64,000 nucleotides of DNA from Klenkia brasiliensis (GCF_900100695.1 NZ_FNCF01000003.1:310001-374000); one strand, 5' to 3'. Counted from the stretch's first letter, positions 7,616-17,094 are shown. The notes: a model not told the origin generated them from the letters alone. Program-made: numbers and translations.

Positions 7616-8392
7616 TCATACCCCGACGGCGTGGAACCCGCCGTCCACGTGCACGATCTCACCCGTCGTCGCGGGGAACCAGTCGCTCAGCAGCGCCACG
7701 ATCGCCTTGCCCGAGGGCTCGGTGTCGGTGACCGACCAGCCCAGCGGGGCCTTGGTCTCCCAGGCCTCCTCGAACTGCTTGCTGCCCGGGATCGACTTCA
7801 TGGCCATGGTGCGCAGCGGGCCGGCGGCGACCAGGTTGACCCGGACGCCGTCGGGGCCCAGCTCGCGGGCCAGATACCGCGACGTCGACTCCAGCGCCGC
7901 CTTGGCCGCGCCCATCCAGCCGTAGACCGGCCAGGCGACGGTCGCGTCGAAGGTCAGCCCGACCACCGAGGCCTGCTCGCCGAACAGCGGCCGGCAGGCC
8001 TGGGTGAGGGAGGCCAGCGACCAGGTGGAGACCTGGAAGGCGGTGGCGGCGTGCTCCCACGCCACCTCCGGGAAGCCCTCGCCCATGGCCTCCTGCGGCG
8101 CGAAGCCGATGGAGTGCACGACGCCGTCGAGCTGGGCGCCCTCGGGCAGCACCTCGCGCAGCCGGTCGGCCAGCGTGGCCAGGTGCTCGGTGTTCGTGAC
8201 GTCGAGCTCGACGACGGCGGCCTCCTGCGGCAGCCGCTTGGCGATTCGCTGGCACAGGCTGAACGCCCGGCCGAAGTTGGACAGGACGACGGTGGCGCCC
8301 TGCTCCTGCGCGATGCGCGCCGCCGAGAAGGCGATCGACGCCTCGGTCAGCACGCCGGCGATCAGGACCGTCTTGCCCTCGAGGATGCCCAT
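7616..8392 (-). CDS. inhA: NADH-dependent enoyl-ACP reductase
   Basis: A 258-residue enoyl-[acyl-carrier-protein] reductase, the last reductive step of fatty-acid elongation (FAS-II), in the cytosol. It starts MGILEGKTVLIAGVLTEAS, the atypical Rossmann loop of the FabI/InhA family. The catalytic residues match M. tuberculosis InhA: F148, Y157 in WPVYGWMG and K164 in AAKAAL. The coenzyme-contacting Ser of HSIGF is at 94. It is 2 nt downstream of fabG and 7 nt upstream of hemH, reproducing the mabA-inhA-hemZ operon. A complete enzyme; nothing odd seen. Confidence 0.96.
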   Translation of the reverse strand: MGILEGKTVLIAGVLTEASIAFSAARIAQEQGATVVLSNFGRAFSLCQRIAKRLPQEAAVVELDVTNTEHLATLADRLREVLPEGAQLDGVVHSIGFAPQEAMGEGFPEVAWEHAATAFQVSTWSLASLTQACRPLFGEQASVVGLTFDATVAWPVYGWMGAAKAALESTSRYLARELGPDGVRVNLVAAGPLRTMAMKSIPGSKQFEEAWETKAPLGWSVTDTEPSGKAIVALLSDWFPATTGEIVHVDGGFHAVGV

Positions 8393-8394
8393 GC

Positions 8395-9177
<783 letters not shown>

Positions 9178-9894
9178 CTACCGATCAGTAGCGACGGCGG
9201 GGTCGCGCAGGGCGTAGCGGCGGTGGTCGACGTGCTCGCGCAGCAGCACCTCGTGCGCCCGGCGCACGGTGGTCCGCAGCTCGCCGCGCTCGGCGTAGGG
9301 CACCAGCACGCGCGGGCGGTCGAGCTCCTCGTCCCGCGCCGCCGCGAAGACCGCGCCCACCCGGTCCAGGCTGGTCGAGAACAGCTCGACGACCTCGGCC
9401 CAGCCGGGCCGGGCCGCGGTGTCCAGGCCCAGCTCGCGGTAGGTGCCCGGGCCGGTGTCGGTGGTCGGCAGCCCGAGCGGGCAGAACGGCTCGTCGCCGG
9501 CGCCGAGCACGCGGCCGGCCCACACGTCGGCGGCGAACACCAGGTGCCGCAGGGTCTCCGCGAGCGACCACTCGCCGTCCACCCGCCGGTCCACGAGGTC
9601 GGCCGGGGCCTGCGCCACCGTGCCCCGCCAGAGGCCGTCCACGACGTCCCAGGCCGCGCGCAGGTCGGCCGCCGTCCGGGCCTCGCGGACCGCGACCCGC
9701 TCGGGGAAGCGCCGGTCGAGCTCGGCGTGCACGAAGCCCGAGACCTCCACGCCCTCCACCACGAGGGAGCCGAGGTCGCCCGCGAAGGCGTCGATGCGGA
9801 CGTCGTCGACCTCGCAGCCGACCAGCCGGGCACCGCGCAGGTCGCACTCGACCAGCCGCAGGCCGCGCAGGTCGGTGCCGGGCGCGACGTCCAC
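9178..9894 (-). CDS. DinB-family protein with an N-terminal pentapeptide-repeat segment
   Basis: A 238-residue protein. Residues 1-45 contain a few pentapeptide-repeat units (TDLRGLRLVECDLRGARLVG), and residues about 70-235 form a DinB-like four-helix domain with the motif GEWSLAETLRHLVFAADVW, whose His and later HEVLLREHVDHRRYA His residues would bind a metal. DinB/DUF664 proteins include thiol-S-transferases, for example mycothiol-dependent enzymes; a mycothiol link is possible in an actinobacterium but is not shown here. The GTG start follows CAGGAT by 6 nt without a Shine-Dalgarno. It is probably transcribed alone. Confidence 0.75.
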   Translation of the reverse strand: MDVAPGTDLRGLRLVECDLRGARLVGCEVDDVRIDAFAGDLGSLVVEGVEVSGFVHAELDRRFPERVAVREARTAADLRAAWDVVDGLWRGTVAQAPADLVDRRVDGEWSLAETLRHLVFAADVWAGRVLGAGDEPFCPLGLPTTDTGPGTYRELGLDTAARPGWAEVVELFSTSLDRVGAVFAAARDEELDRPRVLVPYAERGELRTTVRRAHEVLLREHVDHRRYALRDPAVATDR

Positions 9895-9900
9895 CCGGCC

Positions 9901-9906
9901 ATCCTG
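9901..9906 (-). promoter_or_regulatory. candidate -10 element for the DinB-like gene (leaderless)
   Basis: CAGGAT on the minus strand, 6 nt before the GTG at 9894. The same hexamer precedes the VOC gene at 23160. Confidence 0.3.
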
Positions 9907-9927
9907 GCGCGGATCGGCGGGTGCGGT

Positions 9928-10278
9928 CTACCGCTCGTCGTACCGCAGCGCGGCCAGGCAGACCGCACCCCAGAGCGCCGCGAAGCCGACGGTCTTGCCC
10001 CAGGTGCCCCGGCCGCGCAGGGCCACCCCGAGCACGGCGGCGTCGCCCCAGTCGCTGGCCACCCGGGCGCCGACGGCGGCCCGGCGGGCCGGGCCGGCGG
10101 GGGCGAGCACCATGGCCAGCCCGATGGCGGTGTCGCGCACCCCGACCAGCCGGGTGAGGGTGCGGGCGTCGCGGTTGCGGGCCAGCCCGGCGGGCCGCTG
10201 CAGCAGCTGGGGGCGGGCGACGAGGGCGGCCGAGTAGGCGGCGGTGGCGGCGCCGGTGAGCACGGTCAGAGCAGGCAC
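9928..10278 (-). CDS. small membrane protein of unknown function
   Basis: A 116-residue protein with about three or four hydrophobic segments: ALTVLTGAATAAYSAALV near the N-terminus, DTAIGLAMVLAPAG, WGDAAVLGVALRG and TVGFAALWGAVCLAALRY. The pattern LTRLVGVRDTAIGLAMVL resembles small actinobacterial integral-membrane proteins of the DUF4267 kind, but I cannot confirm the family. The GTG start has a strong GGAGG 6 nt upstream. It follows the glycan operon on the same strand, 78 nt after its last gene, and could be read through from it. No functional prediction is offered. Confidence 0.6.
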   Translation of the reverse strand: MPALTVLTGAATAAYSAALVARPQLLQRPAGLARNRDARTLTRLVGVRDTAIGLAMVLAPAGPARRAAVGARVASDWGDAAVLGVALRGRGTWGKTVGFAALWGAVCLAALRYDER

Positions 10279-10356
10279 GGGGGTCCTCCGGGGGTCACGC
10301 GGTCAGGGGTGCCCGTTGGCTGGAGCCCCGTCGCCCTACCCCGGGCCCGGCGGGGG

Positions 10357-11226
10357 TCAACCGGCCAGCGCGGCCACCAGGCGCGCCCGCTGGTCGGCGG
10401 CGGCGCGGGCGACGTCCGCCCAGGCGGGCAGCACGGGCTCGGCCGGCAGCAGACAGCGGTCCAGGGCGGCGTCCAGCGCGGTCGGGTCCACCTCGTCGGC
10501 GCCCAGCAGCACCGGCCAGCCCAGCGCCGCCGCCTGGGCGCTCACCTTCGCCCCGCCCACGACCGGGTCGACGGCGATCACCGGCCGACCGCGGCCCAGG
10601 CCGAGGACCAGCCCGTGCAGCCGGGAGCTGACCACGACGTCGGCCCGGCCCAGCACCGCCTGCACCTGCGCCACGTGCTGCCGCTGGCCGGAGGGGGTGA
10701 GCAGGTCGGTGGCGACGTCGAAGGACCCCAGCCCGCGGTCGGCGACCCACCGCTCGACGACGTCCTGCACGTGGGCGTGCCGGCCGCGCGCGCCGTACTC
10801 GGGCTGGACCGGGGCGAAGACGGTGGCGACGACGGCCGGGCCGTCGCGGGGCGGGTCGATGGCCAGGTCCGGCCGGGGCGGCGACCCGGGGGCGTCCCGC
10901 GGCCAGACCGCGTCGAACCGGGCGGCCGCCGCGCGGTCCACCACCGACACCCCGACGGCCAGCCGGCGGGCGCGGGGGAACCGGTCGAGCAGGCCGGTGA
11001 GCAGCGGGTCCTCCAGCAGCGGTCCGCACACCCAGACCAGGTGGGTGTAGCCGGCCGGGTCGACGCGGGCGTGGTCCACCCCCCGGTCGAGGTAGCGGGC
11101 CCAGGCCACGTCGTGCGGGATGCCCGCGCCGGTCAGCCAGCCGCCGACCACCTCGGCGGCGCGCTCGTCGCCGACGGTCGCGATGACCTCGGTGAAGCTG
11201 AACCAGCCCACCACGAGCACCCTCAT
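10357..11226 (-). CDS. polysaccharide pyruvyl transferase-like protein
   Basis: A 289-residue protein of the polysaccharide pyruvyl transferase fold (PF04230, CsaB/WcaK-like). It begins MRVLVVGWFSFTE and carries the typical C-terminal block DVVVSSRLHGLVLGLG followed by GRPVIAVDPVVGGAKV. Family members transfer pyruvate from phosphoenolpyruvate onto glycan hydroxyls as ketals, changing charge; some relatives act differently, so pyruvylation is a prediction. It is the last gene of the heptose-glycan operon, and its ATG overlaps the preceding stop by one base (TGATG). It may add a final modification to the glycan. No signal peptide; cytosolic. Confidence 0.75.
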   Translation of the reverse strand: MRVLVVGWFSFTEVIATVGDERAAEVVGGWLTGAGIPHDVAWARYLDRGVDHARVDPAGYTHLVWVCGPLLEDPLLTGLLDRFPRARRLAVGVSVVDRAAAARFDAVWPRDAPGSPPRPDLAIDPPRDGPAVVATVFAPVQPEYGARGRHAHVQDVVERWVADRGLGSFDVATDLLTPSGQRQHVAQVQAVLGRADVVVSSRLHGLVLGLGRGRPVIAVDPVVGGAKVSAQAAALGWPVLLGADEVDPTALDAALDRCLLPAEPVLPAWADVARAAADQRARLVAALAG

Positions 11227-12155
11227 CAGGTCACCGGGTACTTCGGTGCCGAGCCGGCGGGGAGCCCGGCCAGCCGGGCGGCGTCCCAGGCGGCGAACCG
11301 GCGCTCCTCGAGCACCCGCAGCCCGGCGTCGACGTCGTCGGGCAGGGGCCGGCGGCGGGCCAGCACCCACGGCACCCCGCGCAGCGCCAGCAGCACCCCG
11401 CGGACCAGGTCGGCGTCGCGCGGGGCCGAGCGCAGCACGAACACCGTCCAGCGCAGCGCGCTGCGCCACGGCCGGTGCAGCCAGGCGTTCCACAGCGTGT
11501 TGCGCAGGCCCCAGTGCCGGATCCGGGTGTGGTTGGCCAGGCTCGGGTGGTGGTGCATGACCACGTCGTCGACGTAGCGCATCAGCCAGCCCTCGCGCAG
11601 CAGCGGATGGGCCAGCGTCTCCTCCTCGCCGCCGATGAGGAACTCCGGCGCGTACCCGCCGACCTGCTCGTAGGCGGCCACCCGGACCACCGACGCGCCG
11701 CCCATGAAGCTGAGCAGCACGGTGCCGGGCACGCCCTCGGTCTCCGGCAGCGGGCTGGCGGCCATCTCGGCCGAGATCGGGTCCGGGGCCTCCTCGTCGC
11801 CGACCACGATGCGGGCGTTGACCAGGGCCAGCCGGGGGTGGGCGTCGAGCAGGGCGACGGCCCGTTCGAGCCCGGCCCGCTCCCACCAGCCGTCGTCGTC
11901 GCAGAAGACGACGTAGGGCGTGGTGGCGGCCCGAACGCCCTCGGTGCGCCCGGCCGCGCCGGTGTTGGTGGGCAGGGCGCGCACCCGGACCCGGGGCCGG
12001 GCCGCCAGCAGCGCACGGGTGCCGTCGGTGGAGGCGTTGTCCACCGCGACCACCGGCAGCTCCAGCTCGGCGAGGCGGTCGAGGGTGTGCGGCAGCCAGG
12101 CCGCGCAGTCGTGGGTCAGCAGCACCACGGTGAGCCGGTCGGCCAGGCCGGTCAC
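11226..12155 (-). CDS. GT2 family glycosyltransferase
   Basis: A 309-residue GT-A-fold glycosyltransferase. The N-terminus VVLLTHDCAAWLPHTLDRL, the donor-binding VAVDNASTDGT and the DxD-type YVVFCDDDGWW motif are clear, and the later EFLIGGEEETLAHPLLREGW block matches the ED acid/base region of GT2 enzymes. It would transfer a nucleotide-activated sugar to the growing glycan at the cytosolic side of the membrane; donor and linkage cannot be read from sequence. The GTG start overlaps the GT9 stop codon by 4 nt (GTGA). A Trp/Arg-rich stretch around RHWGLRNTLWNAWLHRPW may contact the membrane. Confidence 0.85.
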   Translation of the reverse strand: MTGLADRLTVVLLTHDCAAWLPHTLDRLAELELPVVAVDNASTDGTRALLAARPRVRVRALPTNTGAAGRTEGVRAATTPYVVFCDDDGWWERAGLERAVALLDAHPRLALVNARIVVGDEEAPDPISAEMAASPLPETEGVPGTVLLSFMGGASVVRVAAYEQVGGYAPEFLIGGEEETLAHPLLREGWLMRYVDDVVMHHHPSLANHTRIRHWGLRNTLWNAWLHRPWRSALRWTVFVLRSAPRDADLVRGVLLALRGVPWVLARRRPLPDDVDAGLRVLEERRFAAWDAARLAGLPAGSAPKYPVT

Positions 12156-13072
12156 GCGGCGACCTCCGCGGCCGCGGCGAGCACGTCCCGCACGGTGGTG
12201 CGCAGCAGCACCGGGTCCACCTCGGTGCCGTGCGGGTCCCCGCGGTACCCGGGGTCGTCGGCCGGCCACAGCACCCGGTGCCGCGGGTGCACCGGCGGGC
12301 CCCAGCGGCGCGGCGACACCGGGCCGCTGAGCACCACCGAGGGCGTGCCGAACACCGCGGCCACGTGCGCGGTGCCGGTGTCGCCGGACAGCACCAGCCG
12401 GGCGGCGGCGACCAGCCCGCACAGCTCCTGCACGGAGAGGTCGACCAGCGCCGGTGCGCCGTCGGCGACCGTGTCGACCAGCGAGCGCTCCTCCGCCGTC
12501 CCCGTGACCACGACGCGGTGGCCGGCGCCCCGCAGCGCGTCCGCCACGGCGGACCACCGCTCGGCCGGCCAGCGGCGGGACCGGGACGCCGCCCCGGGGT
12601 GCACCACCGTCGACCCGGGCCGCACCGGCGGGGGCACCGGCAGCAGGCCCTCCAGCGGCGGCGGGGTGGCCGGGCCGCCCAGCTGCTCGGCGACCAGCCG
12701 GCACCAGCGGTCGACCTCGTGCTCGTCGTCGTCCCACACCGACCGGTCCGCGGCCGGGCCGTCCCCGGGCCGGGCGAAGCCGATCGTCCGGGCCGGCCCG
12801 AGGGCGAGCAACGGGTGCTTGGACGCCGGGCCGTTGCCGTGCAGGTCGACCGCGAGGTCGGGTCGGGCGGGCAGGCCGGCCACGTGGTCGAGGTGCTCGA
12901 CGGGGACGACGTCGTCGACCAGGCCGGACCCGCACAGCACCTCGGCGAACCGTTCCGGCGCGCCCAGCACCACCCGCCAGCCGGGCAGCCGGCGGCGCAG
13001 CAGCGCGAGCGCCGGCAGGCCGGTGACCATGTCGCCCAGGCCGATGGCGCGCAGCACGACGCAGGTGCTCAT
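12152..13072 (-). CDS. GT9 family (heptosyltransferase-like) glycosyltransferase
   Basis: A 306-residue GT-B-fold enzyme of family GT9, whose characterised members transfer L,D- or D,D-heptose from ADP-heptose in Gram-negative LPS cores. Visible features are LRAIGLGDMVTGLPAL at the N-terminus, DLAVDLHGNGPAS, then VVHPGAASRSRRWP and the donor-site block LVLSGDTGTAHVAAVFGTPSVVLSGP. It directly follows hldE and gmhA, so heptose as donor is a reasonable inference. ATG at 13072 overlaps the hldE stop codon by 4 nt (ATGA). One of two GT9 genes in the operon; the other is at 17091. Confidence 0.87.
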   Translation of the reverse strand: MSTCVVLRAIGLGDMVTGLPALALLRRRLPGWRVVLGAPERFAEVLCGSGLVDDVVPVEHLDHVAGLPARPDLAVDLHGNGPASKHPLLALGPARTIGFARPGDGPAADRSVWDDDEHEVDRWCRLVAEQLGGPATPPPLEGLLPVPPPVRPGSTVVHPGAASRSRRWPAERWSAVADALRGAGHRVVVTGTAEERSLVDTVADGAPALVDLSVQELCGLVAAARLVLSGDTGTAHVAAVFGTPSVVLSGPVSPRRWGPPVHPRHRVLWPADDPGYRGDPHGTEVDPVLLRTTVRDVLAAAAEVAA

Positions 13073-14358
13073 GCCCGGGCCAGCTCGGCGAGCGCGGTGG
13101 TGGACCGCCCGGCCAGGAACGGCACGGTGACCACCCGCCCGCCCCACCCGGCGAGGACGGCGGCCTCCGGCACCGCGACCCCGGAGTAGTCGCCGCCCTT
13201 GACCCACAGCTGCGGGCGCAGGCCGCGCAGCACCTGCTCCGGGGTGTCCTCGTCGAAGACGACGACGTCGTCGACGCAGGCCAGCGCCCGCAGGATGCGC
13301 ACCCGGTCGGCCTGGGGCTGCAGCGGCCGACCCGGGCCCTTGAGCCGGGCGACCGAGGCGTCGGAGTTCACGCACACCACCAGCCGGTCGCCCAGGGCGC
13401 GGGCGGCCTCCAGGGTGGCGACGTGGCCGGCGTGCAGCAGGTCGAAGCAGCCCCCGGTGGCGACCAGCACCCCGGCCCCGGTCGGGGTCGGGGCCGGGGC
13501 GGCGACGTGCGCCGACGCGGCGCGCACCGCGGCGGCGACCGCCTCCGGCGGCAGCGCACCGCCGGCCAGCGCCCACCCGGCCGCGGCGGCGAACGCGTCC
13601 CCGGCGCCGCAGGTGTCCCCGACGTCCACGGTGGGCGCGGGCACGGCCAGCACGCCGTCCTCCCCCACCGTGGCCAGCGCGCCGGCCGCGCCGAGGGTGA
13701 CCGCGACCGTGCCGGCGGCCCACTGCGCGCGCAGCGCCAGCGCCCGGTCGGCGACCGCGCCGACGTCGGGCCGCGGGCCCGGGTCGGCGCCGGTCGCCTC
13801 GACGGCGTTGGGCGTGACCAGCCGGCAGCCGGGCACCGGCGGGGCCCCGCGGGGGTGCGGGTCCCACACGACCGGCCGGCGGCGGGCCAGGGCGGTGAGC
13901 AGACCGCGCAGCTCCGGGTCGGCGGTGGCGCCCAGGCCGTAGTCGGCCACCACCACGGCGTCGGCCCCGGCGAGCACCGTGGCCACCGCGTCGGGCAGCG
14001 GGCCGACCGGGCCGGGGTCGCCGCCCCGGTCGACCCGGGCCACGGTCTGCCCACCGGCGCGGATCCGGTGCTTGACCGCGGTGCTCCCGGCCCAGGGCAC
14101 CGCGACGAGCTCCACCCCGGCCGGCAGCACCGACCGCAGGGTGGCGCCGTCGGCGTCCTCGGCCAGCGGGGTGACCAGCACGACCCGGCCGGCGCCGTCG
14201 GCGGCGGCGAGCGCGGCGACCAGCCCGGCGCCGCCGGCTCGGGTCCGCTCGGCGGCGGCGCGCACGACCGGCACCGGCCCGTCGGGCGAGAGCTTCTCGG
14301 CCCGGCCGTCGGTGTCGACGTCGAGCAGGGTGTCCCCGACCACGACCAGCGTCCTCAC
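13069..14358 (-). CDS. hldE: HldE-type bifunctional heptose 7-phosphate kinase / heptose 1-phosphate nucleotidyltransferase
   Basis: A 429-residue two-domain enzyme. Residues 1-290 are a PfkB/ribokinase-type kinase: VVVGDTLLDVDTDGRAEKLS, SPDGPVPVV, the glycine pair RAGGAGLVA and the catalytic GAGDAF (251-256, D254). Residues 298-429 are a cytidylyltransferase-fold domain: GGCFDLLHAGH (HxGH at 309-312), VNSDASVARLKG and LWVKGGDYSG. This is the HldE architecture, which phosphorylates D-glycero-beta-D-manno-heptose 7-phosphate at C1 and later adenylylates the 1-phosphate to ADP-heptose. Nucleotide specificity cannot be proven from sequence. With GmhA next door and a GmhB domain at 18092, all three non-epimerase steps of the pathway are present. 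GTG start overlaps the gmhA stop codon. Confidence 0.9.
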   Translation of the reverse strand: MRTLVVVGDTLLDVDTDGRAEKLSPDGPVPVVRAAAERTRAGGAGLVAALAAADGAGRVVLVTPLAEDADGATLRSVLPAGVELVAVPWAGSTAVKHRIRAGGQTVARVDRGGDPGPVGPLPDAVATVLAGADAVVVADYGLGATADPELRGLLTALARRRPVVWDPHPRGAPPVPGCRLVTPNAVEATGADPGPRPDVGAVADRALALRAQWAAGTVAVTLGAAGALATVGEDGVLAVPAPTVDVGDTCGAGDAFAAAAGWALAGGALPPEAVAAAVRAASAHVAAPAPTPTGAGVLVATGGCFDLLHAGHVATLEAARALGDRLVVCVNSDASVARLKGPGRPLQPQADRVRILRALACVDDVVVFDEDTPEQVLRGLRPQLWVKGGDYSGVAVPEAAVLAGWGGRVVTVPFLAGRSTTALAELARA

Positions 14359-14954
14359 GGCGCACCCGCCAGCAGCCGGGCGTCGAGCTCGGCGTCCAGG
14401 CCCGCGCACAGCACGTGCAGCAGCACCAGGTGCACCTCCTGCACGGTGGCGGTGAACGGGGAGGCGACGACGAGGGCGTCGTCGGCCACCTCGGTGAGCG
14501 CGTTCGGCCCGCGGCCGGTCATCGCCCAGCAGGTGACCCCGCCGGCCCGGGCCCGGCGCGCGGCCTGCACCACGTTCGGGCTGCCGCCCGAGGTCGAGAG
14601 CAGGACGGCGACGTCGCCGGGGCGGGTGTGCGCCTCCAGCTGCCGGGCGAAGCCCTCCTCGTGGCCGTAGTCGTTGGTGATCGCGGTCAGCGCGGACACC
14701 TCGGCGTGCAGCGCCACGGCGGAGAACGGCCGTCGGTCGTCGCGGTAGCGGCCGACCAGCTCGGCGGTCAGGTGCGCGGCCTGCGCGGCGCTGCCGCCGT
14801 TGCCGGCCGCGACCAGTCGGGCGCCGCCGGTCAGCAGCCCGGCCAGCTCCCGCCCCCACCGGGTCGCGGTGGCCACCGCGGCCGCGGACGCGTCCAGCGC
14901 CGCGGTCAGGTGCTGCACGTGCTCGGCCCCGACCGGCGTCGCCGGGCGGGTCAC
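14355..14954 (-). CDS. gmhA: sedoheptulose 7-phosphate isomerase
   Basis: A 199-residue SIS-domain protein, the usual GmhA length. It isomerises sedoheptulose 7-phosphate to D-glycero-D-manno-heptose 7-phosphate, the committed step of activated-heptose synthesis. Features: AAGNGGSAAQAAHLTAELVG with the phosphate-binding Ser and metal-site His/Glu, TAITNDYGHEEGFARQ, and VLLSTSGGSPNVVQAARRA. A phosphoheptose assignment is favoured over other SIS isomerases because of that block and the adjacent hldE. GTG start overlaps the preceding stop codon by 4 nt. Confidence 0.9.
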   Translation of the reverse strand: MTRPATPVGAEHVQHLTAALDASAAAVATATRWGRELAGLLTGGARLVAAGNGGSAAQAAHLTAELVGRYRDDRRPFSAVALHAEVSALTAITNDYGHEEGFARQLEAHTRPGDVAVLLSTSGGSPNVVQAARRARAGGVTCWAMTGRGPNALTEVADDALVVASPFTATVQEVHLVLLHVLCAGLDAELDARLLAGAP

Positions 14955-16147
14955 CGGGCCACCGCCGGGCGGGGCAGCCGTCGGTAGGCGTCCTCGGTCA
15001 TGCGGGCGACCTCCTGCCAGTCGTAGGTGGTGACGACGCGCTCCCGGCCGGCCGCACCCAGCCGCCGGCGGCGGTCGGGGTCGGCGAGCAGCGCGCGCAG
15101 CGCGGCGGCCAGCGCGGCCGGGTCGCGGGGCGGGACGAGCAGGCCGGTGCCGCCGTCCACGACGGTGTCGGTGAGCCCGCCGACGGCGGTGCCGACCACC
15201 GGGACGCCGCAGGCCATGGCCTCCAGCGGCACGATGCCGAACGGCTCGTACCAGGGCGCGCACACCACGACGTCGGCGGAGCGGATCCAGGCCGCCACCT
15301 CGTCGCGGGCACCGCGGCCGACCAGCCGGACCCGGTCGGCGACCCCGCGGGCGGCCGCGGCGGAGTGCACCTGGGCGGCGGCCGGGTCGGCGTCGAGCAC
15401 CTCGGCCGCCGGGCCGCCCAGCACCACCAGCTCGGCGCCCGGGACGTCGGCCAGCGCGGTGAGCACGTCGCCCAGGCCCTTGCGCGCCACCAGCCGGCCC
15501 ACCACCAGCAGCCGCGGCGCCCCGCTGCGGGGCGCCCGCGGCCCGTCGGGGGTGAAGGCCGTGGTGTCCACCCCGCTGGGCACGACGGTGACCTTCCGCC
15601 GGTCCACGCCGAGGGCGACGAGCTCGGCCACCTCGTCGGCGCAGGTGGCGACCACCCCGGCCGCGCGGCGGGCGACCGCGGTCTCGACCCGGATGCGCAC
15701 CGACGGGCTGGTGTCGGCGGCGCCCTGCCAGCGGCGCTTGACCGAGCCCAGTGCGTGGAAGGTCTGCGCGACCGGCACCCCGAGGCCGTGCGCGGCGTCG
15801 ACGGCGGCCCGGCCGCTCATCCAGAAGTGCGCGTGCACCACGTCGGGCGGGTCGGCCCGCAGCTCGGTGCGCAGCGCCGCGGCCAGCTCCGGGACGTGCG
15901 GCCAGAGCTGGTCCTTGGGCACCTCCTTGGGCGGGCCGGCGTCCAGGTGGCGCACCACCACGCCGGGCGCGAAGTCCACGGTCGGCGGGAGGTCGACGTC
16001 GTCCCGGCGGGTGTGCACGACGACGGCGTGGCCGCGGGCGGCCAGCGCGCGGGCCAGCATCGCCACGTGCACGTTCTGCCCGCCGGCGTCCTCCCCGCCC
16101 AGGGTGGCCAGCGGGCTGGCGTGCTCGCTGACCAGGTCGACCCTCAC
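14951..16147 (-). CDS. GT4 family glycosyltransferase (MshA/sucrose-synthase-like N-terminus)
   Basis: A 398-residue GT-B retaining glycosyltransferase. The N-terminus VDLVSEHASPLATLGGEDAG and QNVHVAMLARALAARGHAV resembles MshA and sucrose-phosphate synthase-type enzymes. The C-terminal domain has LLVVGRLVARKGLGDVLTAL and the GT4 EX7E motif around APWYEPFGIVPLEAMACG. The donor may be a UDP- or GDP-sugar or an activated heptose; sequence alone does not decide. GTG start overlaps the upstream stop codon by 4 nt (GTGA). It is probably not the mycothiol enzyme MshA, because the setting is a glycan operon. Confidence 0.85.
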   Translation of the reverse strand: MRVDLVSEHASPLATLGGEDAGGQNVHVAMLARALAARGHAVVVHTRRDDVDLPPTVDFAPGVVVRHLDAGPPKEVPKDQLWPHVPELAAALRTELRADPPDVVHAHFWMSGRAAVDAAHGLGVPVAQTFHALGSVKRRWQGAADTSPSVRIRVETAVARRAAGVVATCADEVAELVALGVDRRKVTVVPSGVDTTAFTPDGPRAPRSGAPRLLVVGRLVARKGLGDVLTALADVPGAELVVLGGPAAEVLDADPAAAQVHSAAAARGVADRVRLVGRGARDEVAAWIRSADVVVCAPWYEPFGIVPLEAMACGVPVVGTAVGGLTDTVVDGGTGLLVPPRDPAALAAALRALLADPDRRRRLGAAGRERVVTTYDWQEVARMTEDAYRRLPRPAVAR

Positions 16148-17094
16148 CGGGCCACCTCGGCGAGCAGGCCGTCGAGGTCGCCGAGGAACCGGTCGAGGCC
16201 GAACCGCGCCAGCGCGGCCGCCCGGGCGACCTGCCCGGCCGCGCGCGCGGAGTCGGGGTCGGCCAGGAACCACCGGACGGCGTCGACCAGCGCCTCGACG
16301 TCCGCGGCGACCACCCCGGCCCCGTCGGGGACGGCGGTCGGGGCCTCCGTCGTCGCGAGCACCACCACCGGGCAGCCCATCGTCATCGCCTCCACCAGGG
16401 ACAGGCCCAGCGAGGTCCACCGCGTGAGGTGCAGGTGGACCCGGCGCCGGGCGACCTCGTCGTGCAGGGCGTGCTGCGGCAGGTCCTCGAACTCCCCGAC
16501 CGTCGTCCCCAGGGCGGCGGACGCGCCGGTGACCTGCATGCCGAACAGGTCCAGGCCGAAGGGGGCGAAGTGCGGCAGCAGGTCGGTGCCGACGGTGCGG
16601 CCGCGGCGCAGCGGCTCGTTGCTGACCACCGACACCCGGGGCAGCTCGCCGGTCCAGCGGGGGCCGGGGTCGACCACGCCGTGCTCGAGCACCCGGGTGG
16701 GGGCCACCCCGTTGTCCCAGGCGACGCGGTTGAAGTGCGTGACGTGCACCAGCGGGACGTCGGCGCGGTCGGCGAGCAGGTGCCGGCTGCCGGCGGGGGT
16801 GGGCGGGGTGTCGTGCTCGACGTAGAGCGCCGGGACGTCGACGCCGGCCTCCCAGCCGGCCCACGCCCGCAGCAGCTCCAGGTCCCGCGGCCGCTGCAGC
16901 ACCACGACGTCGACCCCGGCGTCGCGGACCTGCTCGGGCGTCACCTCGACCACCGAGGCCGGCCAGTCCCACGTGCGCGCCCGCCCCAGCCCGTCGCCGG
17001 TGCGGCCGGGGACCACCGGCACCAGGTAGCGGTGCTCCCCCTGCACGACGGCGGTCAGCCAGGACCCGTGCACGTGCCAGACCAGGACGTTCAC
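16144..17094 (-). CDS. glycosyltransferase, GT4/GT1-like, unassigned
   Basis: A 316-residue GT-B-fold protein with a divergent N-terminal half (VNVLVWHVHGSWLTAVVQGE) and a clearer C-terminal half: VSVVSNEPLRRGRTVGTDLL, DLFGMQVTG, HLHLTRWTSLGLSLVEAMTM and GCPVVVLATTEAPTAVP. The TSLGLSLVEAM block corresponds to the EX7E-type donor site of GT4 enzymes, but the first acidic residue appears to be missing, which may lower or alter activity. YVEHDTPPTP in the middle resembles the corresponding loop in cell-surface galactosyl/mannosyl transferases. It lies within the glycan operon, with GTGA overlaps at both ends. Substrate unknown. Confidence 0.75.
   Translation of the reverse strand: MNVLVWHVHGSWLTAVVQGEHRYLVPVVPGRTGDGLGRARTWDWPASVVEVTPEQVRDAGVDVVVLQRPRDLELLRAWAGWEAGVDVPALYVEHDTPPTPAGSRHLLADRADVPLVHVTHFNRVAWDNGVAPTRVLEHGVVDPGPRWTGELPRVSVVSNEPLRRGRTVGTDLLPHFAPFGLDLFGMQVTGASAALGTTVGEFEDLPQHALHDEVARRRVHLHLTRWTSLGLSLVEAMTMGCPVVVLATTEAPTAVPDGAGVVAADVEALVDAVRWFLADPDSARAAGQVARAAALARFGLDRFLGDLDGLLAEVAR

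Noticed and set aside
14951-16147. Assignment as mshA, the mycothiol glycosyltransferase.
   Set aside because: The N-terminus is similar, but the gene is embedded in a glycan operon and a GT4 enzyme of other specificity is more likely.
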